A stretch of 64,000 bases of DNA from Pseudoalteromonas flavipulchra NCIMB 2033 = ATCC BAA-314 (lineage in GTDB: Bacteria > Pseudomonadota > Gammaproteobacteria > Enterobacterales > Alteromonadaceae). Position 1 is the stretch's first letter, and each line of letters starts with the position of its first letter. A program made the translations under genes and the position numbers. The notes below the pieces were generated by a model. That model had not been told where the DNA came from, did not search any database, and worked only from the letters and a program-made list of their open reading frames with translations. Where the stretch lies: contig JWIH01000025.1 in NCBI GenBank assembly GCA_000814665.1, forward strand, positions 434,001-498,000, in the 5' to 3' direction. Shown piece by piece: positions 16,749 to 25,001 of this stretch.

Positions 16749-18734
16749 TTAGATTTTACTTCTAATTAAATCCCTGACGAGCAATCTGGCTGGGTGGATT
16801 GCCTGATGTACACGCTCGCTTAAAGGTCTTGCTTCGCCAAGTAGAGTTGCAACTAAGTGCTCAGTAGCAAGTGGAGCGCTGCACAGTCCTCGTGCGCCAA
16901 AACCGGTAACAATATGAATTCCTTGATAGGGTAGTGCTGGCTTCCCAAAACCGTAGTGTTTTCCCTTTCTTAAATTGGCAAACGCCGAGCAAAACTCATC
17001 GTTATGCTGGACTTGACCAAGCATAGGCAAATGATCGTTAAAACAGCAACGAACTGCGGCTTTTGCTGAGGTGATCTCGCCAAGACTCGCGGCTAAATCC
17101 GTGTCTTTATAAAAGCGTTCAAGCTGGGCGCGGTTAACTGCATCATCTTCGGCTTTCACCTCTCGGCTTTTGCTATTTTTTTCAAATGTCGCACCCATAC
17201 AATGCTGCCCATTCATTGCGGGAGTAAAGTACCCTTTATGGCAAAGTACGGTATTGAGTTTTTGTGATTCTTCTCCAGCATCAACATGAGAGACCTGACC
17301 GCGAACGCCGTGTAGAGGAATATGTTTGGTTTGCTCGAATCGGTCAGAGTGCTCACCGCCACAGACAAAAACATCTGAAAACGGCCCAAATGTATTATCT
17401 TCACTGTGTAACAGCCAGCCGCTCTCAGTTTTTTCAAGCTTTTGTATATCAGTATTAAAATGAGTCGACACCGCTTTGAATGCGTGAGCTGCATCAAACA
17501 CCGCTTGCGTTACCTCTGCCGGGTTTAGCCAGCCTGCCTCTGGAATATAAAGTCCACCGTAAGGCAGTGTGGTATTTGCTATAACTGAAGCCTGCTTGGC
17601 ATCAACGGCATGAATTAAGTCATGCGGCCAAGTTGCTTTTTCAGCTAAGTTTTGATGCTGCGCTCGTTTGGCCTCACTAACAGACTGCAAGAGTACGCCA
17701 CACCAATCGTGTGCGAAGTGGTAGCCTGTATTTGCAATATGCTGATAAAGGCGCTTTGCATATAAAAAGCTGTGGGCGTATAGCTCGCTCGATGGCGTGT
17801 GATCTGCTTGCAGGTTTGGATATAGCGCGCCTTGGCGATTGTGAGAAGCACCTTTGGCTAACGCGTCGTCTTGGCAAAAAAGTGTTGCGCCAAGATTACG
17901 TTTACCAAGATGGTACAACAAACAACTTGAGGCAATACCGCCGCCAATAATAGCGATACTCTCTAGCTTACGCAGTGTGGTGCTGTAATACGCTGGAGTA
18001 TTGGAGTTTTTATTGGCACGGCTCAGCGTTCCAACCACCATTTCGCGTTTGCGACCAAACCCTTTGACCTTTTTGCACGCAAAGCCGGCGTCTTGTAGCC
18101 CTCTGCGGACAAAACCCGCTGCGGTAAATGTTGCTAAAGTAGCGCTATCTCGGCTCATATTGGCCATGGCATCAAATAAGCTTTGTTGCCACATATCTGG
18201 GTTTTTACTCGGAGCAAAGCCATCTAAAAACCAAGCATCGACAAATCCGGTTTGTTCAAAACTTAGTTGTGGTAAATTATCGTGAATATCACCAAACCAT
18301 AAATCTAAGGTCACTTGACCATTGTCAAACTCTAGGCGATGGCATCCTTCAAGGGCCATCGGGTATTGTTGGCAAAGTTTTTCGGCGAGCGGGGCAAGCG
18401 TAGGCCAAGCTTGTAGCGCTTTAACTAAATCATCAATATGGATTGGATATTTCTCAAATGAGACAAAGTGAAGTTGGTTAACGCACGCGTCTTTGCTACG
18501 CTGGTTGAAGTGATACCAAGCGTTGAGAAAGTTTAATCCAGTACCAAAACCAGTTTCTGCGATGACAAATCGGTCTTTGCCATGATTTTGTAACCGCTCG
18601 TCGATATGGTTCTGAGTATAAAAGACGTAATGTGACTCAGCTAACCCATCATCGTTGGAAAAATAGACATCGTCAAAACTATCGGCAACAGGGGTACCAG
18701 CATCGTTGAAGTGTATTTGAGCGTTTTTTATCAT
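16749..18734 (-). CDS. mnmC: Bifunctional tRNA 5-methylaminomethyl-2-thiouridine biosynthesis protein MnmC
   Basis: MnmC finishes the wobble modification mnm5s2U34. The C-terminal FAD domain removes the carboxymethyl group from cmnm5s2U, and the N-terminal domain methylates the resulting amine with SAM. In the 661 residues, the methyltransferase spans about 1-240 (FVIAETGFGTGLNFLNAW, AWFLDGFAPSKNPDMW) and the oxidoreductase about 250-640, opening with the dinucleotide-binding IAIIGGGIASSCLLYHLGKR and ending with IVTGFGARGLCSAPL. Length matches E. coli MnmC (668). It is divergent from fabB, an arrangement conserved in E. coli. Confidence 0.97.
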   Translation of the reverse strand: MIKNAQIHFNDAGTPVADSFDDVYFSNDDGLAESHYVFYTQNHIDERLQNHGKDRFVIAETGFGTGLNFLNAWYHFNQRSKDACVNQLHFVSFEKYPIHIDDLVKALQAWPTLAPLAEKLCQQYPMALEGCHRLEFDNGQVTLDLWFGDIHDNLPQLSFEQTGFVDAWFLDGFAPSKNPDMWQQSLFDAMANMSRDSATLATFTAAGFVRRGLQDAGFACKKVKGFGRKREMVVGTLSRANKNSNTPAYYSTTLRKLESIAIIGGGIASSCLLYHLGKRNLGATLFCQDDALAKGASHNRQGALYPNLQADHTPSSELYAHSFLYAKRLYQHIANTGYHFAHDWCGVLLQSVSEAKRAQHQNLAEKATWPHDLIHAVDAKQASVIANTTLPYGGLYIPEAGWLNPAEVTQAVFDAAHAFKAVSTHFNTDIQKLEKTESGWLLHSEDNTFGPFSDVFVCGGEHSDRFEQTKHIPLHGVRGQVSHVDAGEESQKLNTVLCHKGYFTPAMNGQHCMGATFEKNSKSREVKAEDDAVNRAQLERFYKDTDLAASLGEITSAKAAVRCCFNDHLPMLGQVQHNDEFCSAFANLRKGKHYGFGKPALPYQGIHIVTGFGARGLCSAPLATEHLVATLLGEARPLSERVHQAIHPARLLVRDLIRSKI

Positions 18735-18819
18735 GAAAGACTCTATGTTCGACTATTTGGGAACTATTTTACTGTCTTTCGACTCAATAGTCTGGTTGCA
18801 TTTTTAGTTATTTAGGTTC

Positions 18820-18837
18820 AGAGTACATGTGTACGCT
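18820..18837 (+). promoter_or_regulatory. FabR-like palindromic operator upstream of fabB
   Basis: AGAGTACATGTGTACGCT is a near-perfect palindrome and resembles the GCGTACA-N-TGTACGC sites at which FabR represses fabB in enteric bacteria. It lies 74 bases before the fabB ATG, upstream of a likely -10 element TATACT (18871-18876). The resemblance is recalled from the family motif and is not tested; a fabR gene is not in this window. Confidence 0.5.
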
Positions 18838-18910
18838 GGAAAGCTGACCACTTGGCGCTAAAATTCAGCGTATACTACGCATAATTTGTAATATCGAAGG
18901 GAATAAACCC

Positions 18911-20125
18911 ATGAGAAGAGCCGTTATTACGGGGATCGGTGTTGTTTCGAGCATCGGCAACAACAAGCAAGAAGTTTTAGAGTCATTAAAAGCAGGTAAG
19001 AGCGGTATTGCTTTTAACCAAGAATTTGCAGACTACAACCTACGTAGCCAAGTGTCTGGTAAAATAGATATCGACGTAAAATCTCTCGTTGACCGTAAGG
19101 CACATCGTTTTATGGGGGACGCGGCAGCGTTTTCTTATATCTCGATGGCACAAGCAATTGAAGATTCAGGGCTATCAGAAGAGCAAGTATCAAACGAACG
19201 CACAGGCCTTATCGTAGGTTCTGGTGGCGGTTCGTCTAAGTACCAAGTTGAAGCCGCTGATATTCTGCGCGAAAAAGGCGTTAAACGTGTAGGGCCTTAT
19301 ATGGTTCCACGTACCATGGCAAGCACGACTTCTGCGTGTTTGGCAACACCATTTAAAATTAAAGGTGTGAACTACTCAATCAGCTCTGCATGTGCAACAT
19401 CAGCACACTGTATTGGCAATGCAGTTGAACAAATTCAACTAGGCAAACAAGACGTTATTTTTGCTGGTGGTGGCGAAGAGTTACACTGGACATTGGCGAT
19501 GGAATTCGATGCCATGGGGGCGTTGTCAACCAAGTACAATGAAACGCCTGAGCGCGCATCACGTACGTACGATGCAAATCGTGATGGTTTCGTAATCTCT
19601 GGCGGTGGCGGTATTGTGGTAGTTGAAGAGCTAGAACACGCACTTGCTCGCGGCGCGCACATTTATGCTGAAATCGTTGGCTATGGTGCGACATCAGATG
19701 GTTACGACATGGTAGCACCATCTGGAGAAGGCGCGGTACGTTGTATGAAGCAAGCGATGCAAGGTCTTGACGCACCGATTGACTACCTAAACACGCACGG
19801 TACTTCAACACCAGTTGGTGACGTGAAAGAGTTAGGCGCTATTCAAGAATTGTTTGGCGATAATTCTCCGGCTATTAGTGCAACCAAAGCAATGACAGGC
19901 CACGCACTCGGTGCGGCTGGCGTGCATGAAGCGATTTACTCTTTGCTGATGCTAGATAATGACTTTATCGCACCATCAATTAACATTGATGAATTGGACG
20001 AACAAGCACAAGGTTTAGACATTGTAACCGAGCGCCGTGATGGGCCGCTTAATACGGTGATGTCAAACAGCTTTGGCTTTGGCGGTACAAACGCAACACT
20101 TGTGATGCAAAAGTACAAAGGTTAA
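18911..20125 (+). CDS. fabB: 3-oxoacyl-ACP synthase I (KAS I)
   Basis: FabB condenses malonyl-ACP with acyl-ACP and is needed for unsaturated fatty acid elongation. All three active-site residues are seen in the 404-residue product: Cys161 in SSACATS, His296 in NTHGTS and His331 in TGHALGAAG; the glycine-rich C-terminal NSFGFGGTNA is intact. The length matches E. coli FabB (406). The start has AAGGGAAT upstream. The promoter region holds a FabR-like palindrome. A strong terminator follows. Confidence 0.98.
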   Translation: MRRAVITGIGVVSSIGNNKQEVLESLKAGKSGIAFNQEFADYNLRSQVSGKIDIDVKSLVDRKAHRFMGDAAAFSYISMAQAIEDSGLSEEQVSNERTGLIVGSGGGSSKYQVEAADILREKGVKRVGPYMVPRTMASTTSACLATPFKIKGVNYSISSACATSAHCIGNAVEQIQLGKQDVIFAGGGEELHWTLAMEFDAMGALSTKYNETPERASRTYDANRDGFVISGGGGIVVVEELEHALARGAHIYAEIVGYGATSDGYDMVAPSGEGAVRCMKQAMQGLDAPIDYLNTHGTSTPVGDVKELGAIQELFGDNSPAISATKAMTGHALGAAGVHEAIYSLLMLDNDFIAPSINIDELDEQAQGLDIVTERRDGPLNTVMSNSFGFGGTNATLVMQKYKG

Positions 20126-20155
20126 GCACTTTACACTTAACTTTATATCAAACAC

Positions 20156-20182
20156 AAAAAAGCAGGCTAAGCCTGCTTTTTT
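20156..20182 (+). terminator. Bidirectional terminator between fabB and smpB
   Basis: AAAAAAGCAGGC and GCCTGCTTTTTT form a perfect stem around a TAA loop, with A- and T-tracts on both sides, so it can stop transcription from fabB and from the convergent smpB. Confidence 0.9.
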
Positions 20183-20207
20183 CGTTCTGTTCGTATATTA
20201 AAATAAA

Positions 20208-20690
20208 TTAACGTACATTGTGTTTCATCAAACGTTCTTTATCACGTGACCAGTCACGGTCTTTAATATCAGCACGCTTATCATGTTGCTTTTTACCCTT
20301 TGCAAGATAGAACTCGAGTTTTACCCAGCACTTTTTCCAGTACATTGCTGTGGCAATCAGAGAATAACCATCACGCTCGGTTGCACCGATAAGACGTGAG
20401 ATTTCACGTTTATTTAGTAGCAGTTTACGATAACGAAGCGGATCGCATATCACATGTGTAGAGGCACTATTTAACGGCTGAATTTGACTGGCCAACAAAT
20501 AGGCTTCGCCGTTTTTGATATGGATGTAAGTATCTGAGATATTGACTTTACCGGCGCGGATACTTTTTACTTCCCAGCCTTGTAATTCGATACCTGCTTC
20601 GAACTTTTCATGTAGTGAATACTCATGACGCGCTTTTTTATTTAGCGCTATGGTATTGCTATTTGATTTACTTGAATTTTTCTTTGCCAT
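20208..20690 (-). CDS. smpB: SsrA-binding protein SmpB
   Basis: SmpB binds tmRNA and delivers it to stalled ribosomes for trans-translation. The 160-residue protein has the diagnostic ALNKKARHEYSLHEKFEAGI, ELQGWEVKSIRAGKVN, YLLASQIQPL and the C-terminal KGKKQHDKRADIKDRDW, the tail that enters the mRNA channel. The neighbouring divergent ratA-ratB is the arrangement known from E. coli. The tmRNA gene itself is not in the 141-base gap upstream. Confidence 0.97.
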   Translation of the reverse strand: MAKKNSSKSNSNTIALNKKARHEYSLHEKFEAGIELQGWEVKSIRAGKVNISDTYIHIKNGEAYLLASQIQPLNSASTHVICDPLRYRKLLLNKREISRLIGATERDGYSLIATAMYWKKCWVKLEFYLAKGKKQHDKRADIKDRDWSRDKERLMKHNVR

Positions 20691-20831
20691 AATGGCTTAG
20701 TCTACCTATAAATCCTGTTTTAAGACAGCGCTTTTTCATTAATGTGACGTATTTTTACTTAGTCAGTGGCTGCAAACAAGATAAATCTGCAAAACCTTGG
20801 TAAAATCCTTGTATTAAGATTTGGAGTGTCT

Positions 20832-21266
20832 ATGCCACAGATAGAAAAAAGTGCTTTGGTGATGTATAGCACCAAGGAAATGTTTGAATTGGTCAATGAT
20901 GTTGACGCTTATCCCGCATTTCTACCGCATTGCTCAGATGCAAAAGTTATCAGCAATGATGATCAAGGGATGACCGCGAGTCTAGAAATTTCGAAAGCCG
21001 GCCTAAAAAAGTGGTTTACCACAAAAAATGAATTTGACGGCAATCGAGTAAAAATGTGCCTAGTAGATGGACCATTTAAGTCTTTAAATGGTTATTGGGA
21101 ATTTACCGCGCTTGATGAACAGGCTTGTAAGGTGAGTTTAAAATTAGAGTTTGAATTCGCGAGCAAATTAATTGAGATGGCGTTTGGCAAGCTATTTAAT
21201 GAAGTGGCCAAGAATATGGTGTCTGCGTTTACCCAGCGAGCCAAAGTTGTTTACGGAGCGAGATGA
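20832..21266 (+). CDS. ratA: RatA family START-domain protein (ubiquinone-binding or ribosome-associated toxin)
   Basis: The 144 residues are a single polyketide-cyclase/START (COQ10-like) domain. MPQIEKSALVMYS, LVNDVDAYPAFLPHC, VDGPFKSLNGYWEF and KLIEMAFGKLFNEVAKNMV track E. coli RatA along its length. In E. coli it was described as blocking 70S assembly, while homologues act in ubiquinone handling; which applies here is open. The ATG at 20832 is chosen because it matches the family N-terminus and has GGAG five bases upstream; a GTG at 20766 would add 22 unsupported residues. It overlaps ratB by four bases. Confidence 0.93.
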   Translation: MPQIEKSALVMYSTKEMFELVNDVDAYPAFLPHCSDAKVISNDDQGMTASLEISKAGLKKWFTTKNEFDGNRVKMCLVDGPFKSLNGYWEFTALDEQACKVSLKLEFEFASKLIEMAFGKLFNEVAKNMVSAFTQRAKVVYGAR

Positions 21267-21601
21267 TGATAAAGGTTGAAGTGGTATTTGCATTGCCAGA
21301 CAGCGCGACGTCATTGTCGGTTGATGTGCCTGAAGGGACGTCTGTTGAGCAAGCAGTACTACAGTCAGGGATTTTAGAAAAATGCCCAGAGATAGATGCG
21401 AATGATTTGACGCTCGGGATCTGGAACCGAACGGTAAAATTACAGCAAGTAGTCAGTGATGGTGACAGAATCGAAATCTATCGTCCGTTAATTGCTGACC
21501 CGAAAGAAGCGCGCAGGCGCCGTGCGGAAAAAGCAAAAGAAGAAGGTCGTGCAAGCAAAGTTACCGGTGGGCGACCCGTCTCTTTAGGAGATAAGGAATA
21601 A
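21263..21601 (+). CDS. ratB: RnfH/RatB family ubiquitin-fold protein
   Basis: The 112-residue protein is a small beta-grasp domain (VEVVFALPDSATSLSVDVPE, GIWNRTVKLQQVVSDGDRIEIYRPL) with a basic tail rich in Arg and Lys (EARRRRAEKAKEEGR). It starts within the ratA stop (ATGATGA), so the two are co-translated, as in E. coli. Its biochemical role is not established; the neighbour relation with smpB-ratA is the main clue. A second ATG immediately follows and either could be used. Confidence 0.92.
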   Translation: MMIKVEVVFALPDSATSLSVDVPEGTSVEQAVLQSGILEKCPEIDANDLTLGIWNRTVKLQQVVSDGDRIEIYRPLIADPKEARRRRAEKAKEEGRASKVTGGRPVSLGDKE

Positions 21602-21639
21602 TTAACCTGAACTTCGGATAGTTAATGCCTTTCTAGCAG

Positions 21640-21745
21640 CCAGTTTTAGCGCTAACTGCGTTGAATTCACTTCCATTAGCCAACTATTGGTGCGTAAATT
21701 CGCCTTGTTATCCCTAAAACTCTCTGGCTAGATAAGGGTATAATT
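21640..21745 (+). repeat. Possible diverged copy of the intergenic repeat
   Basis: CGCTAACTGCGTT (21650-21662) is identical to 53543-53555 in the second repeat copy, and the following CCATTAG-CCAACTA parallels CATTTAGAACAACTA there. The rest has drifted. The intergenic stretch 21602-21859 otherwise holds only a terminator. Confidence 0.3.
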
Positions 21746-21806
21746 TAATGTGGCATTAAAAACAATGAGTTAGCTCATTCCTTATCCAAACCTCAGGCTA
21801 ATTAAA

Positions 21807-21830
21807 AAAGGGGAAATACCTTTCCCCTTT
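21807..21830 (-). terminator. Terminator of bamE
   Basis: AAAGGGGAAA pairs with TTTCCCCTTT around TACC. Read on the minus strand the stem is followed by six T, which suits bamE; the + strand has only three T, so it is weaker for ratB. Confidence 0.75.
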
Positions 21831-21859
21831 GACTACGAAATAATGTGTGCCCTTTGACT

Positions 21860-22219
21860 CTATGAGTCTAAAGGGGTGTTAAATTCTTCTGGCTCTTCGA
21901 AGTCGCCGCTTACGCGAACTAGTTTGTCATTCTCGAAATAAACGCTAAATGACTTTCGGACCTCAGAGTCTCTGTCAATATTAAATACGTATTGGTAATG
22001 CCAGACATTGTTATTAAAAGTGTCTTTTGCAAGTGGTGTACCTAGTACATATAGCACTTGCTCTCTGGTCATTTGGACGCGAAGCTTATCTACATCTGAC
22101 TGCTCTAAGAAATTACCTTGTGGCACGTTGATGCGATAAATCCAGCTTGAACAGCCAGACATAAAAACCGTCATAACTACAGCACTGAGCCAAACAGAAA
22201 GGGTTTTATTAGACAGCAT
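21860..22219 (-). CDS. bamE: Outer membrane protein assembly factor BamE (SmpA)
   Basis: BamE is a small lipoprotein of the BAM complex that inserts beta-barrels. From the ATG at 22219 the 119 residues begin with a lipoprotein signal (MLSNKTLSVWLSAVVMTVFM then lipobox MSGC|S), followed by the BamE domain: YRINVPQGNFLEQSDVDKL, MTREQVLYVLGTPLAKDTF, WHYQYVF. An ATG 16 codons upstream (22267) is less likely because it would place a polar stretch before the signal; AAGGAT lies about ten bases before the chosen start. It stands alone, as in E. coli. Confidence 0.94.
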   Translation of the reverse strand: MLSNKTLSVWLSAVVMTVFMSGCSSWIYRINVPQGNFLEQSDVDKLRVQMTREQVLYVLGTPLAKDTFNNNVWHYQYVFNIDRDSEVRKSFSVYFENDKLVRVSGDFEEPEEFNTPLDS

Positions 22220-22388
22220 GAAATTGTGTATCCTTATTATCAGTTGTTTGCATGATACCGATTGCACAGAGAAGGTAAAGTCTCTTAGCGGAATTGGACT
22301 GCACTAAGTGTAAAAAGTTCGTACATAAGTTGCAATAGTCATCATGTGCAACACAAATTGTAGATAAGATCTTGAGGAGAACCACAAA

Positions 22389-22733
22389 GTGCTAGGAAAG
22401 ATGTTACTTAGCGAGCCCAATAAAACGGAACACCAAGCTACTTGGAGCTTATATATCCTAGAAACGCGCTTTGGTCATTGGTACACAGGAATAACAACCA
22501 ATGTAGAGCTGCGCATAGAGCAGCATCAGGCTGGGAAAGGGGCAAAAAATTTAAAAGGTAAAGGGCCCTTAACGTTAAAATACCAATATCGAGTCGGTAC
22601 TAAGTCCCAAGCTGCAAAACTTGAGTGGCATGTTAAGCAGCTTACAAAAGCACAAAAAATTCAGCTAGTAGAGTCAAGTGGTGAGCGAGTTAATGACAAA
22701 ATAAAGTCATTGATGAGATTTACCCCTGCCTGA
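22389..22733 (+). CDS. yhbQ: GIY-YIG nuclease-fold protein, YhbQ family
   Basis: The 114 residues match the YhbQ/UPF0213 type: WSLYILETRFGHWYTGITTN carries the two half-motifs (LYI ... YTG), then RIEQHQAGKGAKNLKGKGPL and KLEWHVKQLTKAQKIQLV. Family members cut or bind structured nucleic acid; the specific role is uncertain. The start is a GTG with GAGGAGA eight bases upstream; the next ATG is 20 bases from that site. Its last 73 bases overlap, tail to tail, the 3' end of the M28 peptidase gene. Confidence 0.88.
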   Translation: MLGKMLLSEPNKTEHQATWSLYILETRFGHWYTGITTNVELRIEQHQAGKGAKNLKGKGPLTLKYQYRVGTKSQAAKLEWHVKQLTKAQKIQLVESSGERVNDKIKSLMRFTPA

Positions 22734-23596
22734 TATTTATTTAAATCCATATTATCTAATGTATCTCTTGTAGTGTGATGATGTTTATCTTCACCCATAC
22801 CGAAATAAATATAAGGGATCCCTTGGCGATAAAAGGCGTAGTGATCGCTTGCTTTGTGCCAATCAATTCTCGGATTATTTGTATAACGCTCAATTTGTCG
22901 TTGTGACGATACTATAGTCAATTTAATTTGATATTTTGCCTTGTTCTGGAGCTCAGTTTTATATTCCTTAAAACCCGGTGAAAACAACGCAAATAAACGG
23001 TTGTTGTTATTTATCCCTAACATATCGAGGTTGATATTGAGTTCAACTTCCTGAGTAAGGTGTTTGGCATAATATTTTGCACCATGTAAGCCGCGCTCTT
23101 CAGCATCGGTTGCGACAAACAATATATCGCGAGCGCGATTTGTTTTACTGAGTTGCCTAGCCATGTGTAACATCGCAGCTACGCCAGATGCATTATCATT
23201 GGCGCCTGGATAATGTCTCTGTCCTGTGGTTCCTAAATGGTCGTAATGCGCACTGATAACAATGGCCTTGTCACAACGAGGTTGGGTGCAAGGCAAAGTC
23301 GCTGTGATGTTGTGACCTGCGTCTTTACTAAAAATGCCGGCTCTAAAGGTAAAGTGCTGATAGCTCGGATTTCCACCTAATTGCTCAAAAGCAGCAAAAA
23401 TATATTGTGCACTGATGTTAGGCGATAGGGCTCCACTTTTACGGCCTTGGTGACTAATGCTCGTAAGTGTTTGTAAATCCTGTACCAATATATTATCAAT
23501 TTTAGCAATACTTGGATGTTGCGCCTGCGCCACTGCACTCGTGGTACATATCGCGGTCAGCATTATGCCGAGTAGTTGGAAAGGGAGCTTCTTCAT
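22661..23596 (-). CDS. Secreted M28-family zinc aminopeptidase
   Basis: The 311-residue protein has a signal peptide (KKLPFQLLGIMLTAICTTSAVAQA) and a compact M28 catalytic domain. The co-catalytic zinc ligands are visible: His117 and Asp119 in AHYDHLG, Asp134 in GANDNASG, Glu166-Glu167 in DAEERGL, and a C-terminal His in GEDKHHHT. M28 exopeptidases remove N-terminal residues from peptides; the exact preference cannot be read here. The gene ends inside yhbQ and begins eight bases after the TPR lipoprotein gene, so the two form an operon. Confidence 0.88.
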   Translation of the reverse strand: MKKLPFQLLGIMLTAICTTSAVAQAQHPSIAKIDNILVQDLQTLTSISHQGRKSGALSPNISAQYIFAAFEQLGGNPSYQHFTFRAGIFSKDAGHNITATLPCTQPRCDKAIVISAHYDHLGTTGQRHYPGANDNASGVAAMLHMARQLSKTNRARDILFVATDAEERGLHGAKYYAKHLTQEVELNINLDMLGINNNNRLFALFSPGFKEYKTELQNKAKYQIKLTIVSSQRQIERYTNNPRIDWHKASDHYAFYRQGIPYIYFGMGEDKHHHTTRDTLDNMDLNKYQAGVNLINDFILSLTRSPLDSTS

Positions 23597-23604
23597 TCTT
23601 ATTA

Positions 23605-24804
23605 TTATCTCTCATCGTTGTCTGTGGAATTTAACTGGTTGCTTGCAACACCTCTCAATAAGGCTAATTTGCCTTCGTAGCGTGTTTTGTCGTGCTCGAA
23701 GACAGATGCTTTGTATGCTTTATTGAGGTAATACTCTGCTTTTTCTCTATTCCCTTCTTCAAATGCGACTTTTGCTAATCCAAAGAAACTGCCGTGAATA
23801 CTATGGTCGAGTTGATAAGCTTTTTGATAAAAATGCTTAGCGCGACTTAAATTTCCATGCTTAAACGCTTCATTACCCAACACTAGCATATAATAGGGAT
23901 TGCTCTTTCTTAAGTTGTGAATATTGGCTTCGATCACTTTTGCTTCGTGGTCACGCTCTGTGAGGTGGTAAAGTTTTGCAAGATTGCCTAGTGCGTTTCG
24001 ATTGTCATGATTAATGGCAAGTGCTTGGTTATATGCGCGCTCAGCAAGGTCGTACTGTTGAGTTAGGCGATATAGGATCCCAAGATTACCCCATGCGCCA
24101 TCGTGATAGGGATCGCTCTCTACCGCTGCTTTGTAGTAACTGTAGGCCATGTCAAGGTCGCCATTAATCATTTCCATGGCACCTTTGTTGTTATAAAACA
24201 TGGATAAGATAGTGTTTGTATCTATTGCCGATGTACTAAAATGTTGTGCTCTGCTATTAGGGTCGAAGTCTACGGTAACGGAAGCGGGTTTGACATACAG
24301 TGTCTTTACAGAATCTTGGGTATTATCCACTTCAAAGATTTTTATATTTACGTGCCCAGTGAGCAAGCTGTAGCCTTGGCTCTCGTCCCAATATTCGGGT
24401 ATGTGTACACGTTGAAATTGTGTTCTCAAACCCACTTGTCTCGCGATAGCATGGGTTAAAATTGAAAGCGAAAGACAATTGGCATTCATATTACTAAAAG
24501 CTTGGTTGGCAGTGAGATTAGCACCAGATAAATATGACATTGAATCGTCGCCACTATTGACCAAAAACGCCATCAACATTTTTGCGCGTTTAACGCCAAT
24601 TTCGTCGTTATGAAAATATTGCGCGAGTTTTGCTTTAATTTGATTGTTTAGCTGAAATACCTCTGAGTATGACTCTACAGGCTGGATATTAAATTGATGC
24701 TTTGAATTAAGAATTGACGTGTCTATCGTCGCTTTGGGAGTGCTATTACAGGCACTAAGTAAAACACTAAGCACAATAATAGAGAACTGAATTACTATCT
24801 TCAT
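23605..24804 (-). CDS. Lipoprotein with transglutaminase-like domain and TPR repeats
   Basis: The 399-residue protein starts with a lipobox (LSVLLSAC|N). Residues about 100-190 look transglutaminase-like: NANCLSLSILTHAIARQVGL has the Cys and LLTGHVNIKI the His of a Cys-His-Asp fold. TPR repeats fill about 205-370 (GAMEMINGDLDMAYSYYKAA, AWGNLGILYRLTQQYDLAERAYNQAL, ALGNLAKLYHL, FFGLAKVAFEEGNREKAEYYLNKAY). It is probably a periplasm-facing lipoprotein scaffold; peptidase activity is unproven. GGAGG lies four bases before the ATG. The M28 peptidase follows eight bases later. Confidence 0.8.
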   Translation of the reverse strand: MKIVIQFSIIVLSVLLSACNSTPKATIDTSILNSKHQFNIQPVESYSEVFQLNNQIKAKLAQYFHNDEIGVKRAKMLMAFLVNSGDDSMSYLSGANLTANQAFSNMNANCLSLSILTHAIARQVGLRTQFQRVHIPEYWDESQGYSLLTGHVNIKIFEVDNTQDSVKTLYVKPASVTVDFDPNSRAQHFSTSAIDTNTILSMFYNNKGAMEMINGDLDMAYSYYKAAVESDPYHDGAWGNLGILYRLTQQYDLAERAYNQALAINHDNRNALGNLAKLYHLTERDHEAKVIEANIHNLRKSNPYYMLVLGNEAFKHGNLSRAKHFYQKAYQLDHSIHGSFFGLAKVAFEEGNREKAEYYLNKAYKASVFEHDKTRYEGKLALLRGVASNQLNSTDNDER

Positions 24805-25001
24805 ACAACCTCCAGATTGGGCATTCGGCTGACTTTTAGTTATGGCTTAATTGCTTACCTTTGGCCCTTACTATTATTGAATTTAGACTATAATTGCAAA
24901 ATTTGCGCGGTGTGATTGTTACACCATGTAACAAAGAGACAATTTGAAAGGGTAAGCCTACAAGACGAAACATGCAGGCTTATTTTAGAGTTGAACAGAG
25001 G

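Noticed and set aside
18841..18858. Possible FadR site near the fabB promoter
   Set aside because: Only TGGTC on the reverse strand matches the FadR motif; the other half is absent.
20691..20831. Search for tmRNA (ssrA) next to smpB
   Set aside because: The gap is 141 bases and shows no tRNA-like ends or tag-peptide frame.
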